A stretch of DNA of 64,000 nucleotides from positions 248,001 through 312,000 of the forward strand of contig NZ_FPHO01000003.1 of NCBI RefSeq assembly GCF_900117455.1. Direction: 5' to 3'. The translations under genes and the position numbers were made by a program. Source of the stretch: Hyphomicrobium sp. CS1GBMeth3. Lineage in GTDB: Bacteria; Pseudomonadota; Alphaproteobacteria; Rhizobiales; Hyphomicrobiaceae. The notes beneath the pieces are model-generated. The model worked only from the letters and a program-made list of their open reading frames with translations, had not been told where the DNA came from and ran no database searches. Position 1 is the first letter of the stretch, and each line of letters starts with the position of its first letter. Shown here piece after piece: positions 48,463 to 58,519 of the stretch.

Positions 48463-51400
48463 ATGAACATCGAGGTCTCTCGCCGGCATTTTCTGACGCT
48501 GGCAGGGGCAGGTGCGGCGGGGTCGGCAATCGGGGCTTTGGGCTTTGGAGAGGCAGAGGCCGCAGTGGCGGCATATGTCAGGCCCTATAAGCTCGCAAAG
48601 ACCACGGAAACCCGAAACACGTGTCCCTACTGCTCCGTTGCCTGCGGCATCATCATGTACAGCCGCGGCGACCTGAAGAAAGGCGAAAAAGCAGAAATCA
48701 TCCACATCGAGGGCGATTACGATCACCCGACCAACCGCGGAACACTGTGCCCGAAGGGCTCTGCGCTGCTCGGTTTCGTCAAGTCCGAGACGCGCACGAA
48801 ATATCCGTTGGTGCGCGCCCCGGGCTCCAACGAGTGGAAACGGGTGTCATGGGACGAGGCGCTCGATCGCATCGCTCGTCACATGAAGGACGACCGCGAT
48901 GCTAACTTCGTCTCCACCAATAAGGACGGCGTAACCGTCAACCGGTGGACGACGACAGGCTTCCTCGCGGCGTCTGCGACGACGAACGAGACGGCCTTCA
49001 TGACCTACAAGGTGGTCAGAAGCGCCGGCATGTTGGTGTTCGACAACCAAGCCCGTGTCTGACACGGCCCGACGGTGGCCAGTTTGGCTCCGACGTTTGG
49101 CCGTGGTGCGATGACCAACTCCTGGACGGACATCAAGAACACGGATCTCGTTGTTATTATGGGCGGCAATGCCGCCGAAGCGCACCCTTGCGGCTTCAAG
49201 TGGGTGACGGAAGCGAAAGCGAACCGCGGCGCGAAGCTCATCGTCATCGATCCGCGCTTCACGCGATCGGCGTCGGTCGCCGATTACTATGCCCCGATCC
49301 GCCAGGGAACGGACATCGCGTTCCTCCTGGGAGTGATCAACTACTGCATCAATACCAACAAGGTGCAGTGGGAGTACATGAAGGCATTCACCAATGCGAC
49401 CTATCTGGTGAATCCGGAATTCGGCTATCAAGACGGCCTGTTCACGGGCTACGACGAAGCCAAACGCGACTACGACCGTGGCACCTGGGAGTACCAAGTC
49501 GGCGAGGACGGATTCGTCAAGGTCGACGAGACTCTGCAGGACCCGCGCTGCGTCTGGAACCTGCTGAAGGAGCACGTCAAGCAATATACGCCGGAGCTCG
49601 TGTCCCGCATCTGCGGCACGCCTCAGGACAAGTTCCTGAGGATCTGCGAGATGATCGCCGAGACGTCAGCGCCCGACAAGGTCATGACGTCGATGTACGC
49701 CTTGGGCTGGACCCAGCACTCCAAAGGCTCGCAGAACATCCGCACCATGGCGATGCTGCAGCTCATCCTGGGCAACATCGGCGTTCGCGGCGGCGGCATG
49801 AATGCTTTGCGCGGCCACTCCAACATCCAGGGGCTGACCGACGTCGGACTGATGTCGAACATGCTGCCGGGCTACATGACGCTGCCGATGGAGAAGGAGG
49901 CGGACTTCGCTGCCTACATCGAGAAGCGCACTTTCAAGCCGATCCGCCCCGGTCAGATCAGCTATTGGCAGAACTACAAGAAGTTCTTCGTCAGCTTCCA
50001 GAAGGCCATGTTCGGCGCGGCGGCAACGGCGGAGAACGATTTCGCGTTCAACTATCTGCCGAAGCTCGATGTGCCGACCTACGACATCCTTCGCGCGTTC
50101 GACCTCATGTATCAGGGCAATATGAACGGTTACATCTGCCAGGGCTTCAACCCGCTGATGTCATTTCCGAACAAAGCGAAGATAAAGGCGGCGCTCGGCA
50201 AGCTGAAGTTCCTCGTCGTCATGGATCCGCTGCAGACGGAAACCGCCCGCTTCTGGGAGGACTACGGCGAGTACAATCCGTCCAACCCGACCAACGTCCA
50301 GACGGAAGTCTTCGAGCTGCCGACGACCTGCTTTGCCGAGGACGAGGGCTCGCTGACCAACTCCTCACGCTGGCTGCAGTGGCACTGGCCCGGCGGCACA
50401 CCTCCGGGCGAGGCCAAGACCGACGTGTGGATCATGGCGCAGCTCTGGAAACGTCTCGTGGCCCTTTATGAGAAGGAAGGCGGACCGTTCCCGGACCCGA
50501 TCCTGAAACTGCACTGGCCCTATACTGATCCGGACGATCCCCCTTCGGCGGAGATCGCAAAGGAGATCAACGGATACGCGGTTGCCGATGTCTTCGATCC
50601 TGCTGATCCGAGCAGGAAGCTGGTCGAGAAGGGCAAGCAGGTTCCGGGCTTCGCGGCCTTGCGCGATGACGGTACTACGGCGTGTGGCTGCTGGGTCTAC
50701 TCGGGATGTTTCAACGAGCAGGGCAACAATATGGCCCGCCGAGGTACGGACGATCCGGATGGCACAGGTGCCTATCTGAACTGGGCATTCGCCTGGCCTG
50801 CTAACCGTCGCATCATTTACAACCGTGCGTCGGCCGACCTCGCGGGCAAGCCCTGGGATCCGGAGCGCAAACTCCTTGAGTGGGATGGCGAGAAGTGGAC
50901 GGGCTACGACGTGCCCGACATCCCGCCGACCTCAAAGCCCGGCGAGGTGATGCCTTTCATCATGAACGCGGAAGGCACGTCCCGCCTTTGGGTTCGCGAC
51001 CTGATGAAAGACGGACCGTTCCCGGTTCACTACGAGCCGTTCGAGAGTCCGGTTACCAACGTGATCGCGCCGATGATCCGGGGCAACCCGGCGGCCCGCG
51101 TCTTCAAGGGCGACATGGAGGCATTTGGCGACGCCTCCAAGTTCCCGTATGCAGCCGTCACCTATCGCCTGACCGAGCACTTCCACTTCTGGACCAAGCA
51201 CGTGCAGGTCAACGCGATGCTGCAGCCAGAGCCAATCGTCGAGATCTCTGAGGAGCTTGCCAAGGAGAAGGGCATCGCCAAGGGTGACTGGGTCCATGTG
51301 TATTCGAACCGCGGCGGGCTCAAGTGCAAGGCGGTGGTCACTAAGCGCATCAAGCCGTTGATCTGCGACGGCAAGACCGTGCACGTCGTCGGTGTTCCCA

Positions 51401-51543
51401 TCCATTGGGGCTTTACTGGCGCCGCCAAGAAAGGCGCGGGCACCAATTCGCTCACTCCGTTTGTTGGCGACGCCAACATCGAGACGCCGGAGTTCAAGGC
51501 GTTCCTCGTCAATATCGAGCCCAGCTCCGGGCCGGTGGCATAG
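48463..51543 (+). CDS. fdnG: selenocysteine-containing formate dehydrogenase, catalytic alpha subunit (FdnG/FdoG type)
   Basis: The Mo/W bis-MGD catalytic subunit of a membrane-bound respiratory formate dehydrogenase, 1026 residues. Tat signal SRRHFLTLAG (residues 6-15). A [4Fe-4S] site is formed by C54, C57, C61 and C96. Codon 200 is TGA at 49060-49062, set in DNQARV-Sec-HGPTVASLAPTFGRG, the exact context of known selenocysteine formate dehydrogenases, and a SECIS hairpin follows. The frame is open on both sides (48463-49059 and 49063-51543), so naive annotation splits the gene. It is followed by fdnH after 12 bp. Confidence 0.97.
49060..49095 (+). promoter_or_regulatory. SECIS element of fdnG
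   Basis: The hairpin just 3' of the UGA pairs 49073-49075 with 49090-49092 and 49077-49080 with 49086-49089, leaving T49076 bulged and the loop AGTTT (49081-49085). Counting U of UGA as 1, the bulge is U17 and the loop has G23 and U24, the three positions known to be needed for SelB binding in E. coli formate dehydrogenase mRNA. Confidence 0.85.
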
Positions 51544-51555
51544 GGAGGACAGGCG

Positions 51556-52458
51556 ATGGCACCGTTCAAGCCATTTGACGTCGTCCGTCGCTCGGCTTCG
51601 GTGACAGCCGCGCCACCCAGGGATCGCGACGTCGAGGTCGTGAAGCTGATCGACACGTCGAAGTGTATCGGCTGCAAGGCCTGCCAGTCGGCGTGCCTGG
51701 AGTGGAACGACAAGCGTGAGGAGGTCGGCATCAACGTCGGGGTCTACGACAACCCGCACGACCTGACGGCGAACATGTTTACGCTTATGCGCTTCACGGA
51801 GTGGGACAACCCCGACACCGGAAACCTCGAGTGGCTGATCCGCAAGGACGGCTGCATGCACTGTGAGGACCCCGGCTGCCTTAAGGCCTGCCCCTCGCCC
51901 GGCGCGATCGTGCAATACGCCAACGGCATCGTGGACTTCATCCACGAGAACTGCATCGGCTGCGGCTACTGCGTGAAGGGCTGTCCGTTCGACATTCCGC
52001 GGCTCTCGCAGGTCGATCACACGGTCTACAAATGCACGCTGTGCTCCGACCGCATCGCCGTGGGCCAGGAACCCGCCTGCGCCAAGGCCTGCCCGACGCA
52101 CTGCATCACCTTCGGAACCACGGAGGAAATGCTGGCGCTCGCCGACGAGCGCATCGAGGACCTCAACTCGCGCGGCTTCGACAAGGCGGGTCTCTACAAT
52201 CCGCCGGGCGTCAGCGGCACGCACGTGATGTACGTTCTGCATCACGCGGACAGGCCGCACATCTATGCCGGCCTTCCGGACAATCCGCGCATCAGCCCGA
52301 TCGTGGAGGCCTGGAAGGGGGTCGGCAAGTATGCGGGCATCGCCGTGATCGCGCTCACGGCCCTCGCCGGCGTGGTCCACCACCTGCTGCAGGGGCCCAA
52401 CCGCGTCACCGACGAGGATGAGGAGCACGCAGACCAGCTCGCGGGAGATGAATCGTGA
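51556..52458 (+). CDS. fdnH: formate dehydrogenase iron-sulfur beta subunit
   Basis: The electron-transfer subunit, 300 residues. Four [4Fe-4S] cysteine groups are visible: [38 protein letters not shown] and [23 protein letters not shown]-terminal membrane helix ([20 protein letters not shown]) anchors it, as in E. coli FdnH/FdoH. The ATG at 51556 follows GGGAGGA. Its stop overlaps the GTG start of the gamma subunit by 4 bp. Confidence 0.96.
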   Translation: MAPFKPFDVVRRSASVTAAPPRDRDVEVVKLIDTSKCIGCKACQSACLEWNDKREEVGINVGVYDNPHDLTANMFTLMRFTEWDNPDTGNLEWLIRKDGCMHCEDPGCLKACPSPGAIVQYANGIVDFIHENCIGCGYCVKGCPFDIPRLSQVDHTVYKCTLCSDRIAVGQEPACAKACPTHCITFGTTEEMLALADERIEDLNSRGFDKAGLYNPPGVSGTHVMYVLHHADRPHIYAGLPDNPRISPIVEAWKGVGKYAGIAVIALTALAGVVHHLLQGPNRVTDEDEEHADQLAGDES

Positions 52459-53144
52459 GCGAGAAGCACGGACACATCCGAGTGCATCGCTACTCGGGCA
52501 GCGCCCGCATCAACCACTGGATCGTGGCAATCACCTTCGTGGGTCTTATGATCAGCGGGCTATCGCTGTTCCATCCGAGCCTGTTCTGGCTGACTGGATT
52601 GTTCGGAGGCGGCCAGATGGCGCGCTGGCTACACCCATGGCTGGGTCTCTTGCTGGCCGCGGCGTTCTTTGGCTTGTTTGTGCGGTTCGTCTCGCAGAAC
52701 CTGCCAGAGCACACTGATTGGGTCTGGCTCGCACGCATCCGCGACGTCATGGCCGCGCGCGAAGATTACCTGCCAGAGGTCGGCAAGTACAATGCGGGCC
52801 AGAAATTCGTGTTCTGGTCGCAGACCGTCCTGATCTCGACGCTGCTCATCACCGGCATCGGCCTCTGGCCGGCGGCGATGGCGAACATCGAGACGGTGCT
52901 CGGCTTCAAGGCCTCAATCGATCAGCTCCGTTGGGCGGCTGTTATCCATGCCACCGCCGCGGTTCTGGCGATTGCGATCTGGATCTTACATGTTTATGCG
53001 GCGATCTGGGTGCGCGGAACGTTTAGCGCTATGATCCGAGGAACGGTGACGGGCGGCTGGGGTTGGCGTCACCACCGCAAGTGGCTCAGGAGCGAAGTCG
53101 AGAAGGGTGAGATCGATCGGGACGCGCCCCCGACGCCGCGCTAG
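52455..53144 (+). CDS. fdnI: formate dehydrogenase cytochrome b gamma subunit
   Basis: The membrane subunit that passes electrons to quinone. 229 residues with four hydrophobic helices and conserved histidines ([83 protein letters not shown], each shown in part). It starts with GTG at 52455, overlapping fdnH. A hairpin follows before fdhE. Confidence 0.94.
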   Translation: MSEKHGHIRVHRYSGSARINHWIVAITFVGLMISGLSLFHPSLFWLTGLFGGGQMARWLHPWLGLLLAAAFFGLFVRFVSQNLPEHTDWVWLARIRDVMAAREDYLPEVGKYNAGQKFVFWSQTVLISTLLITGIGLWPAAMANIETVLGFKASIDQLRWAAVIHATAAVLAIAIWILHVYAAIWVRGTFSAMIRGTVTGGWGWRHHRKWLRSEVEKGEIDRDAPPTPR

Positions 53145-53165
53145 GATACGATCTGCAGCACGTCC

Positions 53166-53190
53166 GAGCCCGGTGTCGGGCACAGGGCTC
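53166..53190 (+). terminator. hairpin between fdnI and fdhE
   Basis: A 6-bp outer stem (53166-53171 with 53185-53190) and a 3-bp inner stem (53173-53175 with 53181-53183). No T-run follows. It could reduce read-through from the enzyme genes into the fdhE-sel genes. Confidence 0.4.
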
Positions 53191-53298
53191 TGGTATTACG
53201 CCGTCATCATGCTCAAATAAGAGGTTGTGCGTGACTGACCGCGGTCGACGCCGTCACGCACGCGGATAAATCGAGTTTCATCCTCGGTCGAGGTGCTC

Positions 53299-54216
53299 AT
53301 GTCCGAAACCAAGGCGCCCAAGAATGGCTTGATGGATATCGGCAAAGAAGCCGTTCCGACCTTCGTCGTGCGGCCGGAGCCCGCGCTCCTGTTTGACGCC
53401 CGCGCGAAGCGCTTCCGGTCCCTCGCCGTCGATCACCCGCTGGCACCCTATCTCTCGTTCCTCGCTGACCTCACCCAAGCCCAACACGACATTCAAGCGA
53501 ACCTGGCACCGGTTGCCCTGCCCGACCCGGAGGACATGGAACGCGCGCTGGCGAACGACATGCCGCCCTTGCCGGCGCCCGGGCTCGCGCTCGATGACAC
53601 CGCAACACTGACGGTCAAGCGCCTGTTCGAGCGGATCGCCGATCTCGCAGTGCCGCCGCCCACGGCGACCGCGCGCGACACGCTATTGAAAGCCGATGCC
53701 GATCAGCGCAAAGCGATGGCGGTGGATGCCCTTACGACGCCGGCTCCGCCCGACGAGATCGCCCTCCGTGTGTTGGTCCTCGCCGGCCTGCAGGTCCATT
53801 TCGCGCGGCTCGCATCATTGCTCGACGCCAGCCGTTTGAAGCGTATCACTGATGGTGTTTGCCCGGCCTGCGGCAGCGCTCCAGTTTCAAGCTCCGTCGT
53901 CGGCTGGCCGAAAGCGCACAACACGCGCTTCTGTACCTGCTCGCTCTGCAGCACGATGTGGCATGTGGTGCGCGTGAAATGCGTGCTCTGCAGCTCGACG
54001 GAAGGCATCAGCTATCAGACCATTGAGGGTTCCCCCGATACGGTCAAGGCCGAGTGCTGCGACAGCTGCCAGCGCTACGTGAAGATCCTCTATCAGGTCA
54101 AAGATCCGGCGTTGGACGCGATGGCCGACGACGTCGCCACGCTCGGCCTCGACATGGTGCTGGCCGAGAACGGCTGGCAGCGCGGCGGCGCCAGCCCGTT
54201 CCTGCAGGGTTATTGA
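53299..54216 (+). CDS. fdhE: formate dehydrogenase accessory protein FdhE
   Basis: Needed for maturation of membrane-bound formate dehydrogenases. 305 residues; the C-terminal part has the rubredoxin-like cysteine pairs of the family (CPACGSAPVSS, FCTCSLCSTMWHVVRVKCVLC, CCDSCQRYVKILY). The ATG at 53299 has GAGG upstream. It sits between fdnI and selA on the same strand, linking enzyme assembly to selenocysteine insertion. Confidence 0.94.
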   Translation: MSETKAPKNGLMDIGKEAVPTFVVRPEPALLFDARAKRFRSLAVDHPLAPYLSFLADLTQAQHDIQANLAPVALPDPEDMERALANDMPPLPAPGLALDDTATLTVKRLFERIADLAVPPPTATARDTLLKADADQRKAMAVDALTTPAPPDEIALRVLVLAGLQVHFARLASLLDASRLKRITDGVCPACGSAPVSSSVVGWPKAHNTRFCTCSLCSTMWHVVRVKCVLCSSTEGISYQTIEGSPDTVKAECCDSCQRYVKILYQVKDPALDAMADDVATLGLDMVLAENGWQRGGASPFLQGY

Positions 54217-54232
54217 AGAATAGGGATCACGC

Positions 54233-55675
54233 ATGAACGAAGCCCGTCCCGAGCGAACAAAGCGACCACCTCCCGTAGATCAGGTGCTGCGCACTGATAT
54301 CGGCACGGTTGCCAGCGAGCGCTTTGGGCATCCTGCGACCGTTGAAGCCATCCGGCGGACACTTGCCTGCCTGCGCGCGAGTTCGCAGACGCATACCAAC
54401 GTCCTGTACGACGCAGATGCGATCGCTCGACAGGCATCCGCGCTGCTTGAACGCGAGGACCGGTCGAGCATACGGCGTATCTTCAATCTCACTGGAACGG
54501 TGCTGCACACCAACCTCGGACGCGCGATCCTTCCCGAAAGCGCCATCGCCGCGGCCGTGGAAGCCATGCGCTTTCCGGTCGCGCTCGAGTTCGATGTCGA
54601 AGGCGGCGCACGCGGCGAGCGCGACGATCACGTGCGCGGCCTCATTCGCGAGCTGACCGGCGCCGAGGATGCCGCGATCGTTAACAACAACGCCGGCGCG
54701 GTGCTGCTCGTGCTCAACACCTTCGGCGCGGGCCGGGAAGCAATCGTCTCACGCGGCGAATTGATCGAGATTGGCGGCTCGTTCCGCCTACCCGACATCA
54801 TGGCGCGCGCCGGGGCGCATCTCATCGAGGTCGGCACGACCAACCGCACGCATCTGCGCGATTACGAGGATGCCATCACCTCCGACACCGGCCTCATCAT
54901 GAAGGCACACACGTCGAACTTCGTCATTCAGGGCTTTGCCAAGTCGGTTCCGGCTTCCGAGTTGGCGACCCTTGCCCACACCCGCGGGTTGCCGCTCATC
55001 CATGATTTGGGATCCGGCGCGCTGATTGATCTCAGCCGCTTCGGCCTGGCCTCCGAGCCGACGGTGCGCCAGGCGCTTGCCGAAGGGGCGGGCCTTGTGA
55101 CGTTTTCGGGCGACAAGCTGCTCGGCGGCCCACAGGCGGGACTCATCGCGGGCGCGCGCGATCTCATTGCACGGGTCGCGAAGAATCCCATGAAACGGGC
55201 ACTGCGCATCGACAAGATCCGCCTTGCCGCGCTTGAAGCGGTCCTCAAGCTCTACCGTAACCCCGATCGCCTTGCAGAGCATCTACCGACGGCCCGCTAC
55301 TTTGCCAGGACGAAGCCCGAGATCGCCGCCATCGGCGCCCGATTGCAGGAAGCTGTCGCCACGGCCGCGGGCGCAAACTATGTCGTCACCGTCGCCGACT
55401 GCACGAGCCAGATTGGCTCGGGCGCGCTGCCGCTCGAGAAGCTCGCGAGCGCCAGCATCACCATCAGGCCGCGGGATCGCAAACAAGGCGGCCGCCGCCT
55501 CACCGCGTTGGCAGCGGCGTTTCGTAGTTTGCCAATCCCCGTCATCGGCCACATCGAGGACGGAGCCCTGATCTTCGACATGCGTTGCATGGACGACGAG
55601 GACGGTTTCCTGGCGCAGTTGCCGGAGCTCAGCGATGTGCCCGCCCCCAAGGATGAACCGAATGTTCTGGCGTAG
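54233..55675 (+). CDS. selA: L-seryl-tRNA(Sec) selenium transferase
   Basis: A PLP enzyme that converts Ser-tRNA(Sec) to Sec-tRNA(Sec). 480 residues with NLTGTVLHTNLGRAILPE, VNNNAGAVLLVLNTFG, SNFVIQGF, LPLIHDLGSGALIDL and the PLP lysine in FSGDKLLGGPQAGLIAG. The ATG at 54233 lies 16 bp after fdhE. The end overlaps the start of the Sel1-repeat gene by about 14 bp, so the operon is tightly packed. Confidence 0.96.
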   Translation: MNEARPERTKRPPPVDQVLRTDIGTVASERFGHPATVEAIRRTLACLRASSQTHTNVLYDADAIARQASALLEREDRSSIRRIFNLTGTVLHTNLGRAILPESAIAAAVEAMRFPVALEFDVEGGARGERDDHVRGLIRELTGAEDAAIVNNNAGAVLLVLNTFGAGREAIVSRGELIEIGGSFRLPDIMARAGAHLIEVGTTNRTHLRDYEDAITSDTGLIMKAHTSNFVIQGFAKSVPASELATLAHTRGLPLIHDLGSGALIDLSRFGLASEPTVRQALAEGAGLVTFSGDKLLGGPQAGLIAGARDLIARVAKNPMKRALRIDKIRLAALEAVLKLYRNPDRLAEHLPTARYFARTKPEIAAIGARLQEAVATAAGANYVVTVADCTSQIGSGALPLEKLASASITIRPRDRKQGGRRLTALAAAFRSLPIPVIGHIEDGALIFDMRCMDDEDGFLAQLPELSDVPAPKDEPNVLA

Positions 55676-56462
55676 TTCCAAAGCAGTGTCTCTTGGGGAC
55701 AAGAGCGCATCAATCACGGCCCCTTTGGGCGATGCTGAGGGCGCGGCCCTCCGCGACGACTACGACACGGCCCTCGAAATCTGGTCGCGTCTGGCTCATG
55801 CGGGGTCGGCGCGCGCGCAAGCCGAAATCGGCCGATGCTTCGTCGAGGCCCATGGTGTCGAGCGCAATCCGGTGCTGGCGCACGAATGGCTCACACTTTC
55901 CGCTCGCGGCAACGATCCTTTGGGACAGCGCCTCCTCGGAGAATTCTATTTCAACGGCGAGAACGGAGCGCCGGACCGATCGATTGCCGAGGAATGGTAC
56001 GCGCGTGCGGCAAGACAAGGCGAGCCATATGCACAGGACATGCTGTCCTGGCTGCTAGCAGAGAGCGAGCACCGCAAGCCCGACTATGCGGAGGCCCGCC
56101 TATGGGCGCTGAAGGCGGCCGAGCAGGGCATCGTGCCGGCCATGGTGCGCCTCGGAAACTTCTATCACAACGCCCTCGGTGTCGAACGCGATCCCGCAAC
56201 CGCTGCAGCGTGGTGGCGGAAGGCCGCCGAGCGTGGTGACGCTGATGCGCAAGCGATGCTGGGCGCCTCCTACCAAATTGGCGCCGGCGTTCCCCGCGAC
56301 TCGGCTACCGCGCTTGCCTGGCTCACGCGGGCGCGACAGGCTCACAGCAAGCTCGCCGACCGCTTTTATACGGCTGTCCGCAATGGCTGTACGGAGGAAG
56401 AGCGCCGCGAGGCCGAGTGCCTGGCTAACGCGCCACATCCCTCCGAAGGTGATGCGTCATGA
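55662..56462 (+). CDS. Sel1-repeat protein in the sel operon
   Basis: 266 residues with about five Sel1-type repeats (helical solenoid): ARAQAEIGRCFVEAHGVERN, LGQRLLGEFYFNGENGA, AQDMLSWLLAESEHRKPDYA, AMVRLGNFYHNALGVERDPA, AQAMLGASYQIGAGVPRDSA. No signal peptide is seen. The ATG at 55662 has AAGGA 8 bp upstream and overlaps the end of selA; the stop overlaps the ATG of selB (ATGA). It is translationally locked between selA and selB, so a role in selenocysteine synthesis or insertion is likely by context. The repeat name is unrelated to selenium. Confidence 0.9.
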   Translation: MFWRSSKAVSLGDKSASITAPLGDAEGAALRDDYDTALEIWSRLAHAGSARAQAEIGRCFVEAHGVERNPVLAHEWLTLSARGNDPLGQRLLGEFYFNGENGAPDRSIAEEWYARAARQGEPYAQDMLSWLLAESEHRKPDYAEARLWALKAAEQGIVPAMVRLGNFYHNALGVERDPATAAAWWRKAAERGDADAQAMLGASYQIGAGVPRDSATALAWLTRARQAHSKLADRFYTAVRNGCTEEERREAECLANAPHPSEGDAS

Positions 56463-58519
56463 TTGTCGGCACCGCGGGCCACATCGATCACGGCAAGACC
56501 ACGCTGGTCCGCGCACTCACCGGCATCGATACCGATCGACTGAAGGAAGAAAAGGAACGGGGGATCTCGATCGATCTCGGTTTCGCGTACTGGCCGCGCC
56601 CATCCGGCGCCATCATCGGCTTCGTCGATGTCCCTGGCCACGAGAGGCTCGTCCATACGATGCTCGCCGGCGCGACGGGCATCGATTTCGTGTTGCTGGT
56701 GGTCGCCGCCGACGACGGCGTGATGCCGCAGACGCGCGAGCATCTGGCGATCATCGATCTTCTCGGCCTCAACCGCGGTGTGGTCGCCCTGAGCAAATGT
56801 GATCTGGTCGACCCCGATCGTGTCCGGGCAGTGACTTCTGATATCGCTGCGCTGCTCGTCGGCACTGGCCTCGAAGATTCGGAGGTCGTCCCCGTTTCGG
56901 GCGTGACCGGCGAGGGCCTGGATGCGCTTGTCGAGCAACTCGATGCGGCATGCGCCGACGCGCCTCTCCGCTCCGCTGACGGTCGCTTCCGCCTCGGCGT
57001 CGATCGCTGCTTCACTCTGAGCGGTCTCGGCACGGCGGTCACCGGCACTGTTCTCTCCGGCAGCGTTCGTGTTGGCGATCAGGTGACCGTTAGCCCATCC
57101 GGCCTGAATGCACGGGTCAAATCAATCAATGCGCACAACCGACCTGTGGAGCAGGGCGTGGCGGGCCAACGCTGTGCACTCGTATTGAGCGGTCCGAAAA
57201 TTACAAAGACAATGGTGCACCGCGGTGATGTGGTCGTCGATCCAACGCTTCACGCGCCGACGACCCGGATCGACGCTACGCTGCGGATCCTCGCGTCGGA
57301 GCCGCGCCCCATCGGACAGTGGTTTCCCGTCAAGGTGCATCATGCGTCCTCGGAAGTCCCGGGTCGTGTCGTCATCCTCAGCGATGCGCCCATTGCCCCT
57401 GGAAGCCACGATTTCGCGCAGCTCGTACTGGAGCGGCCTGTCGCAGCGGCAACCGGCGATCCGTTCGTTATCCGAGATACGTCATCGAGCCGTACGGTGG
57501 GTGGCGGCCACTTCCTTGACCTGCGCGCGCCCGAGCGACGGCGCCGCACGCCCGAACGGAGAGCGCTTCTCAACGCGTTGGCCGAGAGCGACCCTGCTCG
57601 CGCCATTGACTTGCGTCTCAAGGGCGAGGGTGCCCGCTGCGATCTCACAGCCTTCTGCCGCGATCGTGCGCTCCGCGCCGACGCCGCCGAAGCGATCGTG
57701 TCGGATCTTGGATTGGTTACACTGACGCTGTCCGGAAATGTCGTCGCCATGCGACCGGAATGCTGGAACTGCTTCCGTGACCAAATCGGTCGTTCGCTCG
57801 ACGATTTCCATGTGGAGCGGCCCGATCTCCCGGGTCTTGCACTCGAGACCTTGCGGAGATCGACCAAGCCTCAGTTCCCTGCCGCACTGTTCGTGGTCGC
57901 GCTGCACCAGTTGATCGATGCAGGGGAAGTTGCCTTGGATCGCACCTGGGTTCGTCGGCCTAGTCATACCGTCACCTTCTCGGCCGAGGACGAGGAACTT
58001 TGGGCGACAATTGCTGGCCGACTCGCGCCTCAGCCTTTTCGACCGCCGCGCGTCCGCGATATCGCAAGGGCCATAGATGTCGATGAGGTCATCGTTCGGC
58101 GCGTCATGCGCATGGCGGCCCGGCGGGGCGATATCGAGGAAGTTGCGCACGATCATTTCTTCACGCGCGCCAGCGTGGAAAGCATGGCTGCCATCGCGAT
58201 CGACGTGGCCCGAATTTCGCCAACCGGAAAATTCACCGCCGCTGAATTCCGCGACCGTCTCGACAACGGTCGCAAGGTTGCGATCCAGATCCTCGAGTTT
58301 TTTGATCGTCACGGCTTCACGATGCGCCGGGGCGACTTGCGCCGGATCAATCCGGCCCGTATCGAATTCTTCGCGCCATCGCCAATATCACAACAACACG
58401 GAGGAGTCCCGTCCCCGGTGGGGCGACCGGTCTTCAAAACCGGGTGGGGCTGTCAGACGGTCTCAGGTGGGTTCGACTCCCATCCTCCTCCGCCAAATCC
58501 TCGCGAGACCCGTCAATGA
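56459..58519 (+). CDS. selB: selenocysteine-specific elongation factor SelB, reading frame continuing through selC
   Basis: Delivers Sec-tRNA(Sec) to UGA codons marked by SECIS. The N-terminal GTPase has GHIDHGKTTL (7-16), DVPGHERL and SKCDL, followed by EF-Tu-like domains II/III (HRGDVVVDP) and C-terminal winged helices that bind SECIS RNA (FTAAEFRDRLDNGRKVAIQILEFFDRHGFTMRR, shown as a family block). The family-like sequence ends near residue 640. The frame has no stop before 58519, so residues 648-679 are encoded by the tRNA-Sec gene and 680-686 beyond it. The ATGA overlap with the next gene supports this long version. Confidence 0.93.
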   Translation: MIVGTAGHIDHGKTTLVRALTGIDTDRLKEEKERGISIDLGFAYWPRPSGAIIGFVDVPGHERLVHTMLAGATGIDFVLLVVAADDGVMPQTREHLAIIDLLGLNRGVVALSKCDLVDPDRVRAVTSDIAALLVGTGLEDSEVVPVSGVTGEGLDALVEQLDAACADAPLRSADGRFRLGVDRCFTLSGLGTAVTGTVLSGSVRVGDQVTVSPSGLNARVKSINAHNRPVEQGVAGQRCALVLSGPKITKTMVHRGDVVVDPTLHAPTTRIDATLRILASEPRPIGQWFPVKVHHASSEVPGRVVILSDAPIAPGSHDFAQLVLERPVAAATGDPFVIRDTSSSRTVGGGHFLDLRAPERRRRTPERRALLNALAESDPARAIDLRLKGEGARCDLTAFCRDRALRADAAEAIVSDLGLVTLTLSGNVVAMRPECWNCFRDQIGRSLDDFHVERPDLPGLALETLRRSTKPQFPAALFVVALHQLIDAGEVALDRTWVRRPSHTVTFSAEDEELWATIAGRLAPQPFRPPRVRDIARAIDVDEVIVRRVMRMAARRGDIEEVAHDHFFTRASVESMAAIAIDVARISPTGKFTAAEFRDRLDNGRKVAIQILEFFDRHGFTMRRGDLRRINPARIEFFAPSPISQQHGGVPSPVGRPVFKTGWGCQTVSGGFDSHPPPPNPRETRQ
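58400..58495 (+). tRNA. selC: tRNA-Sec, anticodon TCA
   Basis: A 96-nt tRNA with encoded CCA. The acceptor stem GGAGGAGT pairs with CCTCCTCC (7 pairs, the eighth is T-C). A 6-bp D stem with the short CGGT loop, an anticodon arm CCGGT-CTTCAAA-ACCGG with TCA at 58434-58436, a long variable arm (TGGGGCTGTCAGACGGTCTCA) and the T arm GTGGG-TTCGACT-CCCAT follow. This matches E. coli selC in layout and much of its sequence. It lies entirely within the selB reading frame. Confidence 0.97.

Noticed and set aside
48463..49062. A truncated 199-residue formate dehydrogenase followed by a separate 822-residue gene
   Set aside because: Both parts are in the same frame, the UGA is in the known selenocysteine context, and a SECIS hairpin follows; it is one gene.
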